DNA of 5,756 nt, taken from the NCBI GenBank assembly GCA_913056285.1, contig CAJXNE010000133.1, forward strand, positions 1 through 5,756. Direction: 5' to 3'. Positions 1 to 5,307 of the stretch are shown one piece after another. The number at the start of each line of letters is the position of its first letter. Positions within the stretch are counted from its first letter, which is position 1. The stretch is from an uncultured Zetaproteobacteria bacterium (GTDB lineage Bacteria; Pseudomonadota; Zetaproteobacteria; Mariprofundales; Mariprofundaceae). Both the position numbers and the translations under genes were made by a program. Below the pieces are notes generated by a model. It worked only from the letters and a program-made list of their open reading frames with translations, searched no databases and was not told the DNA's origin.

Positions 1-250
1 CCGCAGCAAAACCCAGTGCGGGCATGACGCTGAATTGGGTTCCAACACCAACAATAATGCTTCGTGGTTTAGCAAGCGCATCTTTCGCCTCTTCCGGCTT
101 CATCACCAATCCAAGGGCAAACATGGTGGCGCCAAAAAACCAGAGGAAATATGCTTTGAAAATTAAAAAGGCGGGTGGAAACGCATAGGCAATCACGGCG
201 CAGACCAGCGTCAGAATAGCCATATTGCGGGAGAGAAACTGCCAAAGCAT
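1..250 (-). CDS. Bile acid:sodium symporter (BASS/SBF) family transporter, N-terminal part, cut by window edge
   Basis: Partial gene reading off the left edge; 83 residues are visible. The protein is strongly hydrophobic, with likely membrane segments at about residues 10-31, 33-50 and 64-83. After the second segment comes the stretch MFALGLVMKPEEAKDAL, then a lysine-proline-arginine turn and the segment IIVGVGTQFSVMPALGFA. This order (G-L-x-M/L, a short acidic cytoplasmic loop, then G-x-x-x-Q-F-x-x-M-P) is the N-terminal pattern of the BASS/SBF superfamily of inner-membrane secondary carriers, usually sodium-coupled and taking organic anions. The ATG is fixed by an in-frame TAA two codons upstream; no clear Shine-Dalgarno precedes it. 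It starts 10 nt after the metF stop, so it is probably co-transcribed and translated by coupling. Members carry bile acids, keto acids or pantothenate precursors; the substrate here cannot be told. Family call is fairly sure, function is not. Confidence 0.82.
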   Translation of the reverse strand, partial: MLWQFLSRNMAILTLVCAVIAYAFPPAFLIFKAYFLWFFGATMFALGLVMKPEEAKDALAKPRSIIVGVGTQFSVMPALGFAA

Positions 251-260
251 GGTTTAGGAA

Positions 261-1136
261 CTATAATAAATCGGTCATTTTCTTACGAATGGCAATGGTC
301 GCTTCGGATTTATTCAGGGTATAAAAATGCAACCCTGGCACGCCGGCCTGCAACAGTTCGCGGCACTGTTTTACGGCCAATTCGATACCCATCGCTTTAA
401 CTGCGTCCAGATTATCCTTGATGGGCACCATCTGCTCATGCAGCCAGTCTGGAATTTTTGCGCCACACATGGAGGAGAAGCGAACAATCTGATCGAAATT
501 ACCAACCGGCATGATGCCGGGAATAATCGGCAGCGTAATTCCTGCGGCGCGGCAGTCGTCGCGAAATCTGAAAAACGTATCATTATCGAAGAAATACTGG
601 GTCACTGCCGCATCAGCACCGTTTTCCTGCTTGATTTTCAGATAACGAATATCATCCGCCATCCCGCCCTTCGATTCGGGGTGACCTTCCGGATAGGTGG
701 CGCAGGCAATGGAAAAATCTCCCTGCTCCCTCAGGAACGCAATCAGGTCGGTAGCATGGGAAAATCCGCCTGCTGCCGCTTCAAAATGATCCATGCCTTC
801 AGGCGCATCGCCGCGCAGGGCCAGAATATTTTCAATGCCTGCAGCCTGATAATCAGCCAGCAGCGCCGCCAACTCCTCTTTATTGGCACCGACGCAGGTC
901 AGATGCGCTACCGGCGACAAGCCGGTTTCATCCTTGATGCGAGTCACGATGCCTTTGGTACGATCCTGCGTGGTGCCGCCAGCCCCGTAGGTGACAGAAA
1001 TATAGGCCGGATTGATGCTGCGCAATTCATTCAGGCAGTTCCACAGGTTTTCCTCGCCCTTGTCGGTTTTGGGCGGGAAGAATTCGCAGGAAATTAACGG
1101 CTTGTCGGCGCTGGATAAAATGTCAGATAATTTCAT
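261..1136 (-). CDS. metF: 5,10-methylenetetrahydrofolate reductase
   Basis: Cytosolic FAD-dependent TIM-barrel enzyme that reduces 5,10-methylene-THF to 5-methyl-THF, the methyl donor for methionine synthase. The 291-residue product is close to E. coli MetF (296). Visible family motifs: EFFPPKTD at 18-25, with E18 matching the catalytic glutamate; YISVTYGAGGTT at 45-56; HLTCVG at 78-83; LALRGDAP at 105-112, with D110 matching the flavin-tuning aspartate; TYPEGHPES at 147-155; QYFFDN at 180-185; PIIPGIMPV at 203-211; and GLHFYTLNKS near 268-277. The frame stays open for 30 more codons upstream (to 1226), but that would overlap dcd by 89 nt. The ATG at 1136 directly precedes the family start MKLSDILS and has AAGG 7 nt upstream inside the dcd 3' end. 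One nucleotide separates it from the dcd stop, which implies translational coupling. No SAM- or SAH-responsive leader is visible, since the upstream sequence is coding. Confidence 0.96.
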   Translation of the reverse strand: MKLSDILSSADKPLISCEFFPPKTDKGEENLWNCLNELRSINPAYISVTYGAGGTTQDRTKGIVTRIKDETGLSPVAHLTCVGANKEELAALLADYQAAGIENILALRGDAPEGMDHFEAAAGGFSHATDLIAFLREQGDFSIACATYPEGHPESKGGMADDIRYLKIKQENGADAAVTQYFFDNDTFFRFRDDCRAAGITLPIIPGIMPVGNFDQIVRFSSMCGAKIPDWLHEQMVPIKDNLDAVKAMGIELAVKQCRELLQAGVPGLHFYTLNKSEATIAIRKKMTDLL

Positions 1137-1137
1137 A

Positions 1138-1707
1138 TTACAGCCTTGGCACCGTGACGCCGGTCTGCCCCTGATATTTACCGGCTTTATCGGCATAGGA
1201 TGTTTCACACACATCGTCGGATTCAAGAAACAGGAACTGAGCTACGCCTTCTCCGGCATAAATCTTGGCCGGCAACGGCGTGGTATTGGAGAACTCCAGT
1301 GTCACATGCCCTTCCCATTCCGGTTCCAGCGGGGTGACATTGACAATAATGCCGCATCGCGCATAAGTCGATTTGCCCAGGCAAATCGTCAGCACAGAAC
1401 GCGGAATGCGCATGTATTCAACCGTCCGGGCCAGCGCGAATGAATTGGGCGGAATAATGCAGACATCGGATTTGACGTCGACAAAGGAGGACGGGCAAAA
1501 ATCTTTGGGATCTACAATGGCTGAATTGATATTGGTAAATATTTTAAACTCGTCTGAGCAGCGTACATCATAACCATAGGAGGACAGCCCGTAGGAGACA
1601 ATACCCGTGCCATCTTCTTTCTTTTTAATCTGGCCATCGACAAACGGTTCAATCATACGCTGCTCATTGGCCATTTTGCGAATCCATTTATCCGATTTGA
1701 TGGACAT
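1138..1707 (-). CDS. dcd: dCTP deaminase
   Basis: Homotrimeric cytosolic enzyme that deaminates dCTP to dUTP, which dUTPase then converts to dUMP for thymidylate synthesis. The 189 residues are close to the usual 188-193 of proteobacterial Dcd. The N-terminus SIKSDKWIRKMA is the family signature. SSYGYDVR lies at 42-49, the nucleotide-binding GKSTYAR at 111-117, and the segment PLEPEWEGHVTLEFSN at 126-141 carries E138, the general acid/base at the same number as in E. coli Dcd. GVAQFLF and the C-terminal glycine-rich tail GKYQGQTGV follow, the latter matching the flexible lid over the triphosphate. I read it as monofunctional, like the gammaproteobacterial enzymes; bifunctional deaminase/dUTPase forms exist in the family but are mainly archaeal and actinobacterial. 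Two ATGs are adjacent; the second (1707) is chosen from ribosome-binding-site spacing. It is first gene of dcd-metF-transporter and is transcribed away from leuC. Confidence 0.96.
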   Translation of the reverse strand: MSIKSDKWIRKMANEQRMIEPFVDGQIKKKEDGTGIVSYGLSSYGYDVRCSDEFKIFTNINSAIVDPKDFCPSSFVDVKSDVCIIPPNSFALARTVEYMRIPRSVLTICLGKSTYARCGIIVNVTPLEPEWEGHVTLEFSNTTPLPAKIYAGEGVAQFLFLESDDVCETSYADKAGKYQGQTGVTVPRL

Positions 1708-1710
1708 CAT

Positions 1711-1718
1711 CTCCCTCC
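1711..1718 (-). promoter_or_regulatory. Ribosome binding site of dcd that decides between two adjacent ATGs
   Basis: On the minus strand GGAGGGAG immediately precedes ATGATG. The GGAGG core (1714-1718) is 3 nt from the first ATG and 6 nt from the second. The second spacing is the normal one, so translation most likely starts at 1707 and gives the family-typical N-terminus MSIKSDKW. Confidence 0.75.
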
Positions 1719-1722
1719 GTTA

Positions 1723-1740
1723 CCTGCAAGAATGCGCAGG
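1723..1740. repeat. Small inverted repeat in the dcd leader
   Basis: CCTGC (1723-1727) and GCAGG (1736-1740) form a perfect 5-bp inverted repeat with an 8-nt centre, ending 5 nt upstream of the dcd Shine-Dalgarno. In dcd mRNA it could form a short hairpin just before the ribosome binding site. The stem is short enough to arise by chance, so a function is only a possibility. Confidence 0.3.
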
Positions 1741-1759
1741 ATAGCTGTGGAGCCGTCAA
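1729..1759 (-). promoter_or_regulatory. Weak candidate promoter for the dcd operon
   Basis: On the minus strand TTGACG (1754-1759) matches five of six bases of the sigma70 -35 box. The best following -10 candidate is CATTCT (1729-1734), at a long 19-nt spacing and with poor fit. A promoter must lie somewhere in this 135-bp divergent gap; this is the best candidate I see, not a confident call. Confidence 0.22.
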
Positions 1760-1789
1760 ATGCAATTTCGTACAAGCATTCGCGTCGAA

Positions 1790-1813
1790 CGGGCAAAATG
1801 GATACACTGCCCG
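1790..1813. promoter_or_regulatory. Candidate operator: inverted repeat in the dcd/leuC divergent region, over a possible leuC -10 box
   Basis: CGGGCA (1790-1795) and TGCCCG (1808-1813) form a perfect 6-bp inverted repeat separated by 12 bp, so the half-site centres are 18 bp apart. A possible -10 box for leuC, TACACT at 1803-1808, lies within it; the -35 match (TTCGCG at 1779-1784, 18-nt spacer) is poor. Geometry and position suit a dimeric repressor or activator controlling leuC. The regulator is not identifiable, and no leucine-rich leader peptide that would suggest attenuation is visible between here and leuC. Confidence 0.35.
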
Positions 1814-1842
1814 CACTTTGAGTGAAAAGGCAGGATTTTCCG

Positions 1843-3252
1843 ATGGCGCAGACATTATTCGATAAAGTGTGGGAGCAACATATCGTCAAGCAAAATGACG
1901 ATGGTTCGACGCTGTTGTATATCGATCGCCAGCTCGTTCATGAAGTGACCAGCCCGCAGGCTTTTGAAGGTTTAAGGTTGGCCGGACGCAAGCCGTGGCG
2001 CGTCAATGCATCGGTCGCTACGCCCGATCATAATGTACCGACCACCAATCGCGATGAAGGCATTACCGATCCGGTCTCTCGTACGCAGGTGAAAGCGCTC
2101 GATAATAATTGTGCGGAATTCGGCATTACAGAATTCGGGCTGGGCGATATCCGTCAGGGCGTGGTGCATGTCATGGGGCCGGAACAGGGTTTGATTTTGC
2201 CCGGCATGACGGTGGTTTGCGGCGATTCACACACATCCACGCATGGCGCATTCGGCTCGATTGCCATGGGTATCGGCACCTCCGAAGTGGAACATGTGCT
2301 GGCCACCCAGTGCCTGATTCAGAAAAAACCGAAAGTCATGCGCATCAATGTCGAAGGTGCGCGTCCGACCGGCATCACCGGCAAGGATGTCGCCCTGTAT
2401 ATTATCGGTCAGATTGGCACAGCAGGCGGCACCGGCTATGCCATCGAGTTTGCCGGCGAAGCCATAGCCTCGCTGTCCATGGAAGGGCGAATGAGCTTGT
2501 GCAATATGGCCATTGAGGCCGGGGCGCGTTGCGGCATGGTGGCCGTCGATGACGTTACAATTGCATATGTGCAAGGACGCCCGTATGCGCCCAAGGGCAA
2601 TGTATGGACTCAGGCGGAAGCGGCATGGCGTGAATTACATTCCGATGCCAATGCCGTATTCGATAAGGAAATGACATTTCAGGCTGCTGATATTGCACCG
2701 CAAGTGAGCTGGGGAACCAGCCCGGAAATGGAGTTGCCGGTTACCGCATGCGTACCCGATCCGGCCAATGCCAGGGATGATGTGCAGCGCCAGGGTTGGC
2801 AGCGGGCGCTAAGCTATATGGATTTAAAGGCAGGAATGCCGTTGCAGGACATTGCCATTGATAAAGTATTTATCGGCTCCTGCACCAATGGCCGCATCGA
2901 AGATTTTCGTGAAGCCGCCGCCATGGTAAAAGGCAGGCAGGTTGCAAACAACGTCAAACTGGCGCTGGCGGTGCCGGGCTCCGGCCTCGTCAAGCAACAG
3001 GCCGAGGCGGAAGGCCTGGATGTCGTGTTCCGCGATGCAGGCTTTGAATGGCGCGAACCGGGCTGCTCGATGTGCCTGGCCATGAATGCGGATCGGCTGG
3101 AGCCGGGCGAGCGTTGCGCTTCTACTTCCAACCGCAATTTTGAAGGACGTCAAGGCATGGGCGGACGCACCCACCTGGTCAGTCCGGCCATGGCCGCAGC
3201 AGCAGCAGTCGCCGGCCATTTTGTGGATATCAGAAACTTGAGTCAGGAGTGA
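1843..3252 (+). CDS. leuC: 3-isopropylmalate dehydratase, large subunit
   Basis: Large subunit of isopropylmalate isomerase, which with LeuD interconverts 2- and 3-isopropylmalate by dehydration and rehydration in leucine biosynthesis. The product is 469 residues, close to the E. coli protein (466). Aconitase-superfamily signatures are intact: TPDHNVPTTNR near 60-70, CGDSHTSTHGAFGSIAMGIGTSEVEHV in the active-site region, FIGSCTNGR with C347, and GCSMCLAMN with C408 and C411. These three cysteines are the ligands of the 4Fe-4S cluster. The start at 1843 gives the family N-terminus MAQTLFDKVW and has AGGA 7 nt upstream; a GTG at 1822 in frame would add seven residues that do not look like the family. 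First gene of the leucine segment, divergent from dcd. The TGA stop lies inside the left arm of an inverted repeat described separately. Confidence 0.97.
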   Translation: MAQTLFDKVWEQHIVKQNDDGSTLLYIDRQLVHEVTSPQAFEGLRLAGRKPWRVNASVATPDHNVPTTNRDEGITDPVSRTQVKALDNNCAEFGITEFGLGDIRQGVVHVMGPEQGLILPGMTVVCGDSHTSTHGAFGSIAMGIGTSEVEHVLATQCLIQKKPKVMRINVEGARPTGITGKDVALYIIGQIGTAGGTGYAIEFAGEAIASLSMEGRMSLCNMAIEAGARCGMVAVDDVTIAYVQGRPYAPKGNVWTQAEAAWRELHSDANAVFDKEMTFQAADIAPQVSWGTSPEMELPVTACVPDPANARDDVQRQGWQRALSYMDLKAGMPLQDIAIDKVFIGSCTNGRIEDFREAAAMVKGRQVANNVKLALAVPGSGLVKQQAEAEGLDVVFRDAGFEWREPGCSMCLAMNADRLEPGERCASTSNRNFEGRQGMGGRTHLVSPAMAAAAAVAGHFVDIRNLSQE

Positions 3253-3305
3253 GGCGTCAGAGGTAAGGAAAAGCGCCTCACATCTTCACGCATCTCACAC
3301 CTCAC
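3249..3305 (+). repeat. leuC-leuD intergenic inverted repeat and CTCAC tandem motif
   Basis: GTGAGGCG (3249-3256, overlapping the leuC stop codon) is perfectly complementary to CGCCTCAC (3274-3281), giving an 8-bp stem with a 17-nt loop. CTCAC recurs at 3277-3281, 3294-3298 and 3301-3305. The last copy, within CCTCAC (3300-3305), touches the leuD Shine-Dalgarno AGGAG (3306-3310) and can also pair with the same left arm (GTGAGG). Two alternative foldings are therefore possible in the mRNA. There is no T-tract after the stem, so it is not a typical terminator. It could stabilise the message, tune leuD translation, or be a remnant of a dispersed intergenic repeat. Confidence 0.5.
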
Positions 3306-3317
3306 AGGAGAACAAAT

Positions 3318-3953
3318 ATGCAAGCATTTACAACATTGAACGGCTTAGTCGCACCGATGGATCGCGCCAATGTCGATACCGATGCCATCATTCCCAAGCA
3401 GTTTCTGAAAAGCATCAAGCGCACCGGCTACGGTCCGTTCCTGTTTGATGAATGGCGTTATGAGGATCGAGGCGAACCGGAGATGGATTGCACCAACCGC
3501 CCGAAACGGGCTGATTTCGTGCTCAATCAACCGCGTTATCAGGGCGCGCAGATTCTGCTGGCGCGTGAGAATTTTGGCTGCGGCTCATCGCGGGAGCACG
3601 CTCCGTGGGCCATTCTTGGCTACGGTTTTGCCTGCGTGATTGCGCCAAGCTTCGCCGATATTTTTTTCAATAACTGTTTCAAAAATGGCATTCTGCCAAT
3701 TGTGCTGGACGATGCAGTGGTGGATCGGTTGTTTGCAGACTGTCTGGCCAACGAAGGATTTAGCCTTGAAATCGATCTGCAATCCCAGACCATCCGTACG
3801 CCGTCCGGCCAGTCTATTAGTTTTGAAGTCGATGCATTCCGCAAACATTGTCTGCTCAACGGACTGGATGATATTGCCCTGACACTGGCGCAGGCCGATA
3901 CAATCCGGCAGTTTGAAAACAACCGCAGCCATGCTGCGCCCTGGTTGTCCTGA
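3318..3953 (+). CDS. leuD: 3-isopropylmalate dehydratase, small subunit
   Basis: Small (swivel-domain) subunit that pairs with LeuC to form isopropylmalate isomerase in leucine biosynthesis. The 211 residues match the longer bacterial LeuD type (about 200-215), not the short archaeal type. Motifs visible: NVDTDAIIPKQFLK at 18-31, FDEWRY, the active-site loop NFGCGSSREHAPWA at 85-98, and SFADIFFNNCFKNGILPI, which is diagnostic of this family. Start is clear: AGGAG at 3306-3310 lies 7 nt before the ATG. It follows leuC by 65 bp, close enough for one transcript. In many betaproteobacteria leuB (isopropylmalate dehydrogenase) follows leuD; here a signalling gene follows instead and leuB is not in the window. 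No terminator is seen after the stop. Confidence 0.97.
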   Translation: MQAFTTLNGLVAPMDRANVDTDAIIPKQFLKSIKRTGYGPFLFDEWRYEDRGEPEMDCTNRPKRADFVLNQPRYQGAQILLARENFGCGSSREHAPWAILGYGFACVIAPSFADIFFNNCFKNGILPIVLDDAVVDRLFADCLANEGFSLEIDLQSQTIRTPSGQSISFEVDAFRKHCLLNGLDDIALTLAQADTIRQFENNRSHAAPWLS

Positions 3954-3989
3954 CGTTTCTTCGGCACAACTCTTGCTCATAAAGCTGTC

Positions 3990-4967
3990 ATGATTGACAT
4001 GCATCCCATATTACTGCTGGTCGATGAACAGCAGCTGGTGCACAAGGGCGTGCGCAAGATGCTGGCTGACGCCCCCGATATCGAGATTCATTCCTGCCTG
4101 GAAGGCCTGAAAGCAGTTGCTACCGCCGAGCATCTGGGGCCGACCGTGATTTTGCAGGATATTAACATGCCGGATATCAATGGTCTGGAACTGCTGGCTG
4201 AATATCGAAGCCACCCCGCCATTGCCGAGGTTCCTGTGATCATGCTTTCGGGTACCAGCAACGTGGAAGTCAAGGCGGATGCATTCCAGCGCGGGGCGGA
4301 TGATTATATTGTCAAAATGCCGCATCCGATTGAATTGATCGCCCGCATCCGCCATCACAGCAGGGCTTATGTGGATCATCTGGAGCGTGAAGCTGCGTTA
4401 AAGGCATTGCAACAGGAGAAAACGAAACTGGCTGCAGCCAACCTGGAACTGGAGCGTTTATCGTCACAGGATGGTCTGACCGGCATCGCCAACCGCCGTT
4501 ATTTTGACATGGCCTTTGATCGCGAATGGCGCAGAGCCATGCGCGAAACCGAACCGTTATCGCTGATTATGTGCGATGTGGATTTTTTCAAACAATACAA
4601 TGACAGCTACGGCCACCAGGCTGGCGATGAATGTCTGAAACTGGTGGCATCAAGCCTGGCTGAAGCAATGCACCGACCCACCGATCTGGTGGCTCGTTAC
4701 GGCGGGGAAGAATTTGTTATCGTGTTACCTGGCACGCATGCGCGCGGTGCGATCAAGATTGCCGAGCATATCCGTCAGACCGTGCTCGATTTGCAACTGC
4801 CGCATGAATCATCCACCGTGCATGATTGCGTCACCATTAGCCTCGGAGCGGCAACCGTTGCACCGATGGTCAAGCACCATGCCAATGAGCTGTTGCTGTC
4901 CGCAGACAAGGCGCTGTATTCAGCCAAGGAAGCGGGTCGCAATCAGGTGATATGTTCGGGAATGTAG
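3990..4967 (+). CDS. WspR-like response regulator with receiver and GGDEF (diguanylate cyclase) domains
   Basis: Predicted cytosolic response regulator that makes cyclic di-GMP from two GTP when its receiver domain is phosphorylated. Receiver domain at about 5-125: acidic pair D12/E13, phosphoacceptor D57 in ILQDINMP, switch serine S87 and lysine K109. A helical linker rich in A, L, E and K (about 126-160) resembles the WspR stalk. The GGDEF domain starts at DGLTGIANRR (161-170), with metal-binding D196 in DVDFFK, active site GGEEF at 238-242, and inhibitory-site RPTD at 229-232 (RxxD, five residues before GGEEF). Full catalytic and feedback-inhibition residues are thus present. Length, domain order, the KMP variant of the usual KP motif (WspR has KLP, as I recall it) and stretches such as IARIRHHSRAY and RYGGEEF all point to the WspR group. 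Start is uncertain: ATGs at 3990 and 3999 both lack a good Shine-Dalgarno. It lies 36 bp after leuD with no visible terminator, so read-through from leuCD is plausible. Confidence 0.93.
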   Translation: MIDMHPILLLVDEQQLVHKGVRKMLADAPDIEIHSCLEGLKAVATAEHLGPTVILQDINMPDINGLELLAEYRSHPAIAEVPVIMLSGTSNVEVKADAFQRGADDYIVKMPHPIELIARIRHHSRAYVDHLEREAALKALQQEKTKLAAANLELERLSSQDGLTGIANRRYFDMAFDREWRRAMRETEPLSLIMCDVDFFKQYNDSYGHQAGDECLKLVASSLAEAMHRPTDLVARYGGEEFVIVLPGTHARGAIKIAEHIRQTVLDLQLPHESSTVHDCVTISLGAATVAPMVKHHANELLLSADKALYSAKEAGRNQVICSGM

Positions 4968-4997
4968 CCTGCCCCGGCAAGGCCGGAACCCAACAGG
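4968..4997 (+). terminator. Possible hairpin after the diguanylate cyclase gene
   Basis: CCGGC (4974-4978) and GCCGG (4982-4986) form a GC-rich 5-bp stem with a 3-nt loop directly after the stop codon; CCTG (4968-4971) and CAGG (4994-4997) could close an outer stem. No run of T follows at once (the nearest T-tract, at 5021-5025, is too far), so if it ends transcription it is not a textbook intrinsic terminator. Confidence 0.3.
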
Positions 4998-5026
4998 GGA
5001 AACCTTGAAATTCTCTCTTGTTTTTC

Positions 5027-5055
5027 TTGACATATTACGGCCCTCCCTCTAAAGT
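5027..5055 (+). promoter_or_regulatory. Sigma70-like promoter of vapBC
   Basis: A perfect -35 box TTGACA (5027-5032) and a -10 box TAAAGT (5050-5055, four of six bases) are separated by the optimal 17 nt. Transcription would start near 5061-5063, giving a leader of only about 18 nt that holds just one Shine-Dalgarno copy. This gives the toxin-antitoxin pair its own promoter, separate from the upstream genes. Confidence 0.65.
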
Positions 5056-5063
5056 AAGGAGGG
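5041..5063. promoter_or_regulatory. Inverted repeat over the vapBC -10 box, likely autoregulatory operator
   Basis: CCCTCC (5041-5046) and GGAGGG (5058-5063) are a perfect 6-bp inverted repeat around an 11-bp centre that contains the -10 box. The left arm lies upstream of the predicted transcription start, so a DNA-level operator is more likely than an mRNA hairpin. VapB antitoxins with AbrB-type DNA-binding folds commonly repress their own promoters at such palindromes, more tightly with VapC bound; applying that here is inference. Confidence 0.5.
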
Positions 5064-5074
5064 TAGTAAGGAGG
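5053..5074 (+). repeat. Tandem 10-bp direct repeat carrying duplicated Shine-Dalgarno sequence
   Basis: AGTAAGGAGG occurs at 5053-5062 and again at 5065-5074, perfectly conserved with a 12-bp period. The second copy supplies the vapB ribosome binding site (AAGGAGG at 5068-5074, 5 nt before the ATG), an unusually strong one. The first copy overlaps the -10 box and forms the right arm of the inverted repeat, so it probably matters as DNA, not as a ribosome binding site. Confidence 0.7.
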
Positions 5075-5079
5075 CCTGT

Positions 5080-5307
5080 ATGAGTGTGACGTTAACGAGT
5101 AAGGGGCAAGTAACTATCCCCAAGGCAGTAAGAAGCAGCTTGCACCTTAAAACAGGCGACAAACTCGAGTTTGTATTACATCAAAATAGCGTAGAGATCA
5201 TTCCGATTAGCGGCTCGGTAAGGGATTTAAAAGGCATGGTCGCCAAGCCTGATATAGGAATCAGTCTGGATGAAATGGATCGGGTTATCCGTGAGCAGAC
5301 GGGATGA
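5080..5307 (+). CDS. vapB: VapB-type antitoxin, AbrB/SpoVT fold
   Basis: Predicted antitoxin of a type II toxin-antitoxin pair: it binds and inhibits the downstream PIN nuclease and represses its own promoter. The 75 residues begin with a swapped-hairpin AbrB domain (about 1-47): the start VTLTSKGQVTIPKAVRSSLHLKTGDKLEF is the classic family signature, including K-G-Q-x-T-I-P-K and G-D. The C-terminal part (about 48-75) is polar and acidic, ending in a predicted helix around DEMDRVIREQ, which fits a toxin-binding tail. Start is well supported by AAGGAGG 5 nt upstream. The stop codon overlaps the vapC start by ATGA, coupling the synthesis of both proteins. By eye, base composition here is more A+T-rich than in the leu and met genes, in line with acquisition by transfer. 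The symbol refers to the family role; the protein could equally be named as an AbrB-family regulator. Confidence 0.9.
   Translation: MSVTLTSKGQVTIPKAVRSSLHLKTGDKLEFVLHQNSVEIIPISGSVRDLKGMVAKPDIGISLDEMDRVIREQTG

Noticed and set aside
327..1097. Long plus-strand open frame (256 codons) opposite metF
   Set aside because: Lies fully antisense to a gene with unmistakable MetF motifs; its translation has no recognisable family pattern. It is explained by the codon bias of metF.
1137..1226. Thirty-codon N-terminal extension of metF
   Set aside because: It would overlap dcd coding sequence by 89 nt, and its residues do not resemble the MetF N-terminus; the ATG at 1136 has a suitable ribosome binding site.
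1711..1842. Leucine attenuator (leader peptide plus terminator) upstream of leuC
   Set aside because: No short frame with a run of leucine codons and no terminator-like stem followed by T residues was found before leuC.
1707..1889. Minus-strand 60-codon frame across the dcd/leuC gap into leuC
   Set aside because: Overlaps the leuC start and the divergent control region, and shows no family features. Treated as chance.
2109..2574. Alternative-frame open readings inside leuC on both strands
   Set aside because: Shadows of leuC; low-complexity, histidine/arginine-rich translations with no support.
3585..4004. Minus-strand open frames opposite leuD and the cyclase start
   Set aside because: Antisense to well-supported genes, with no recognisable domain or own ribosome binding site.
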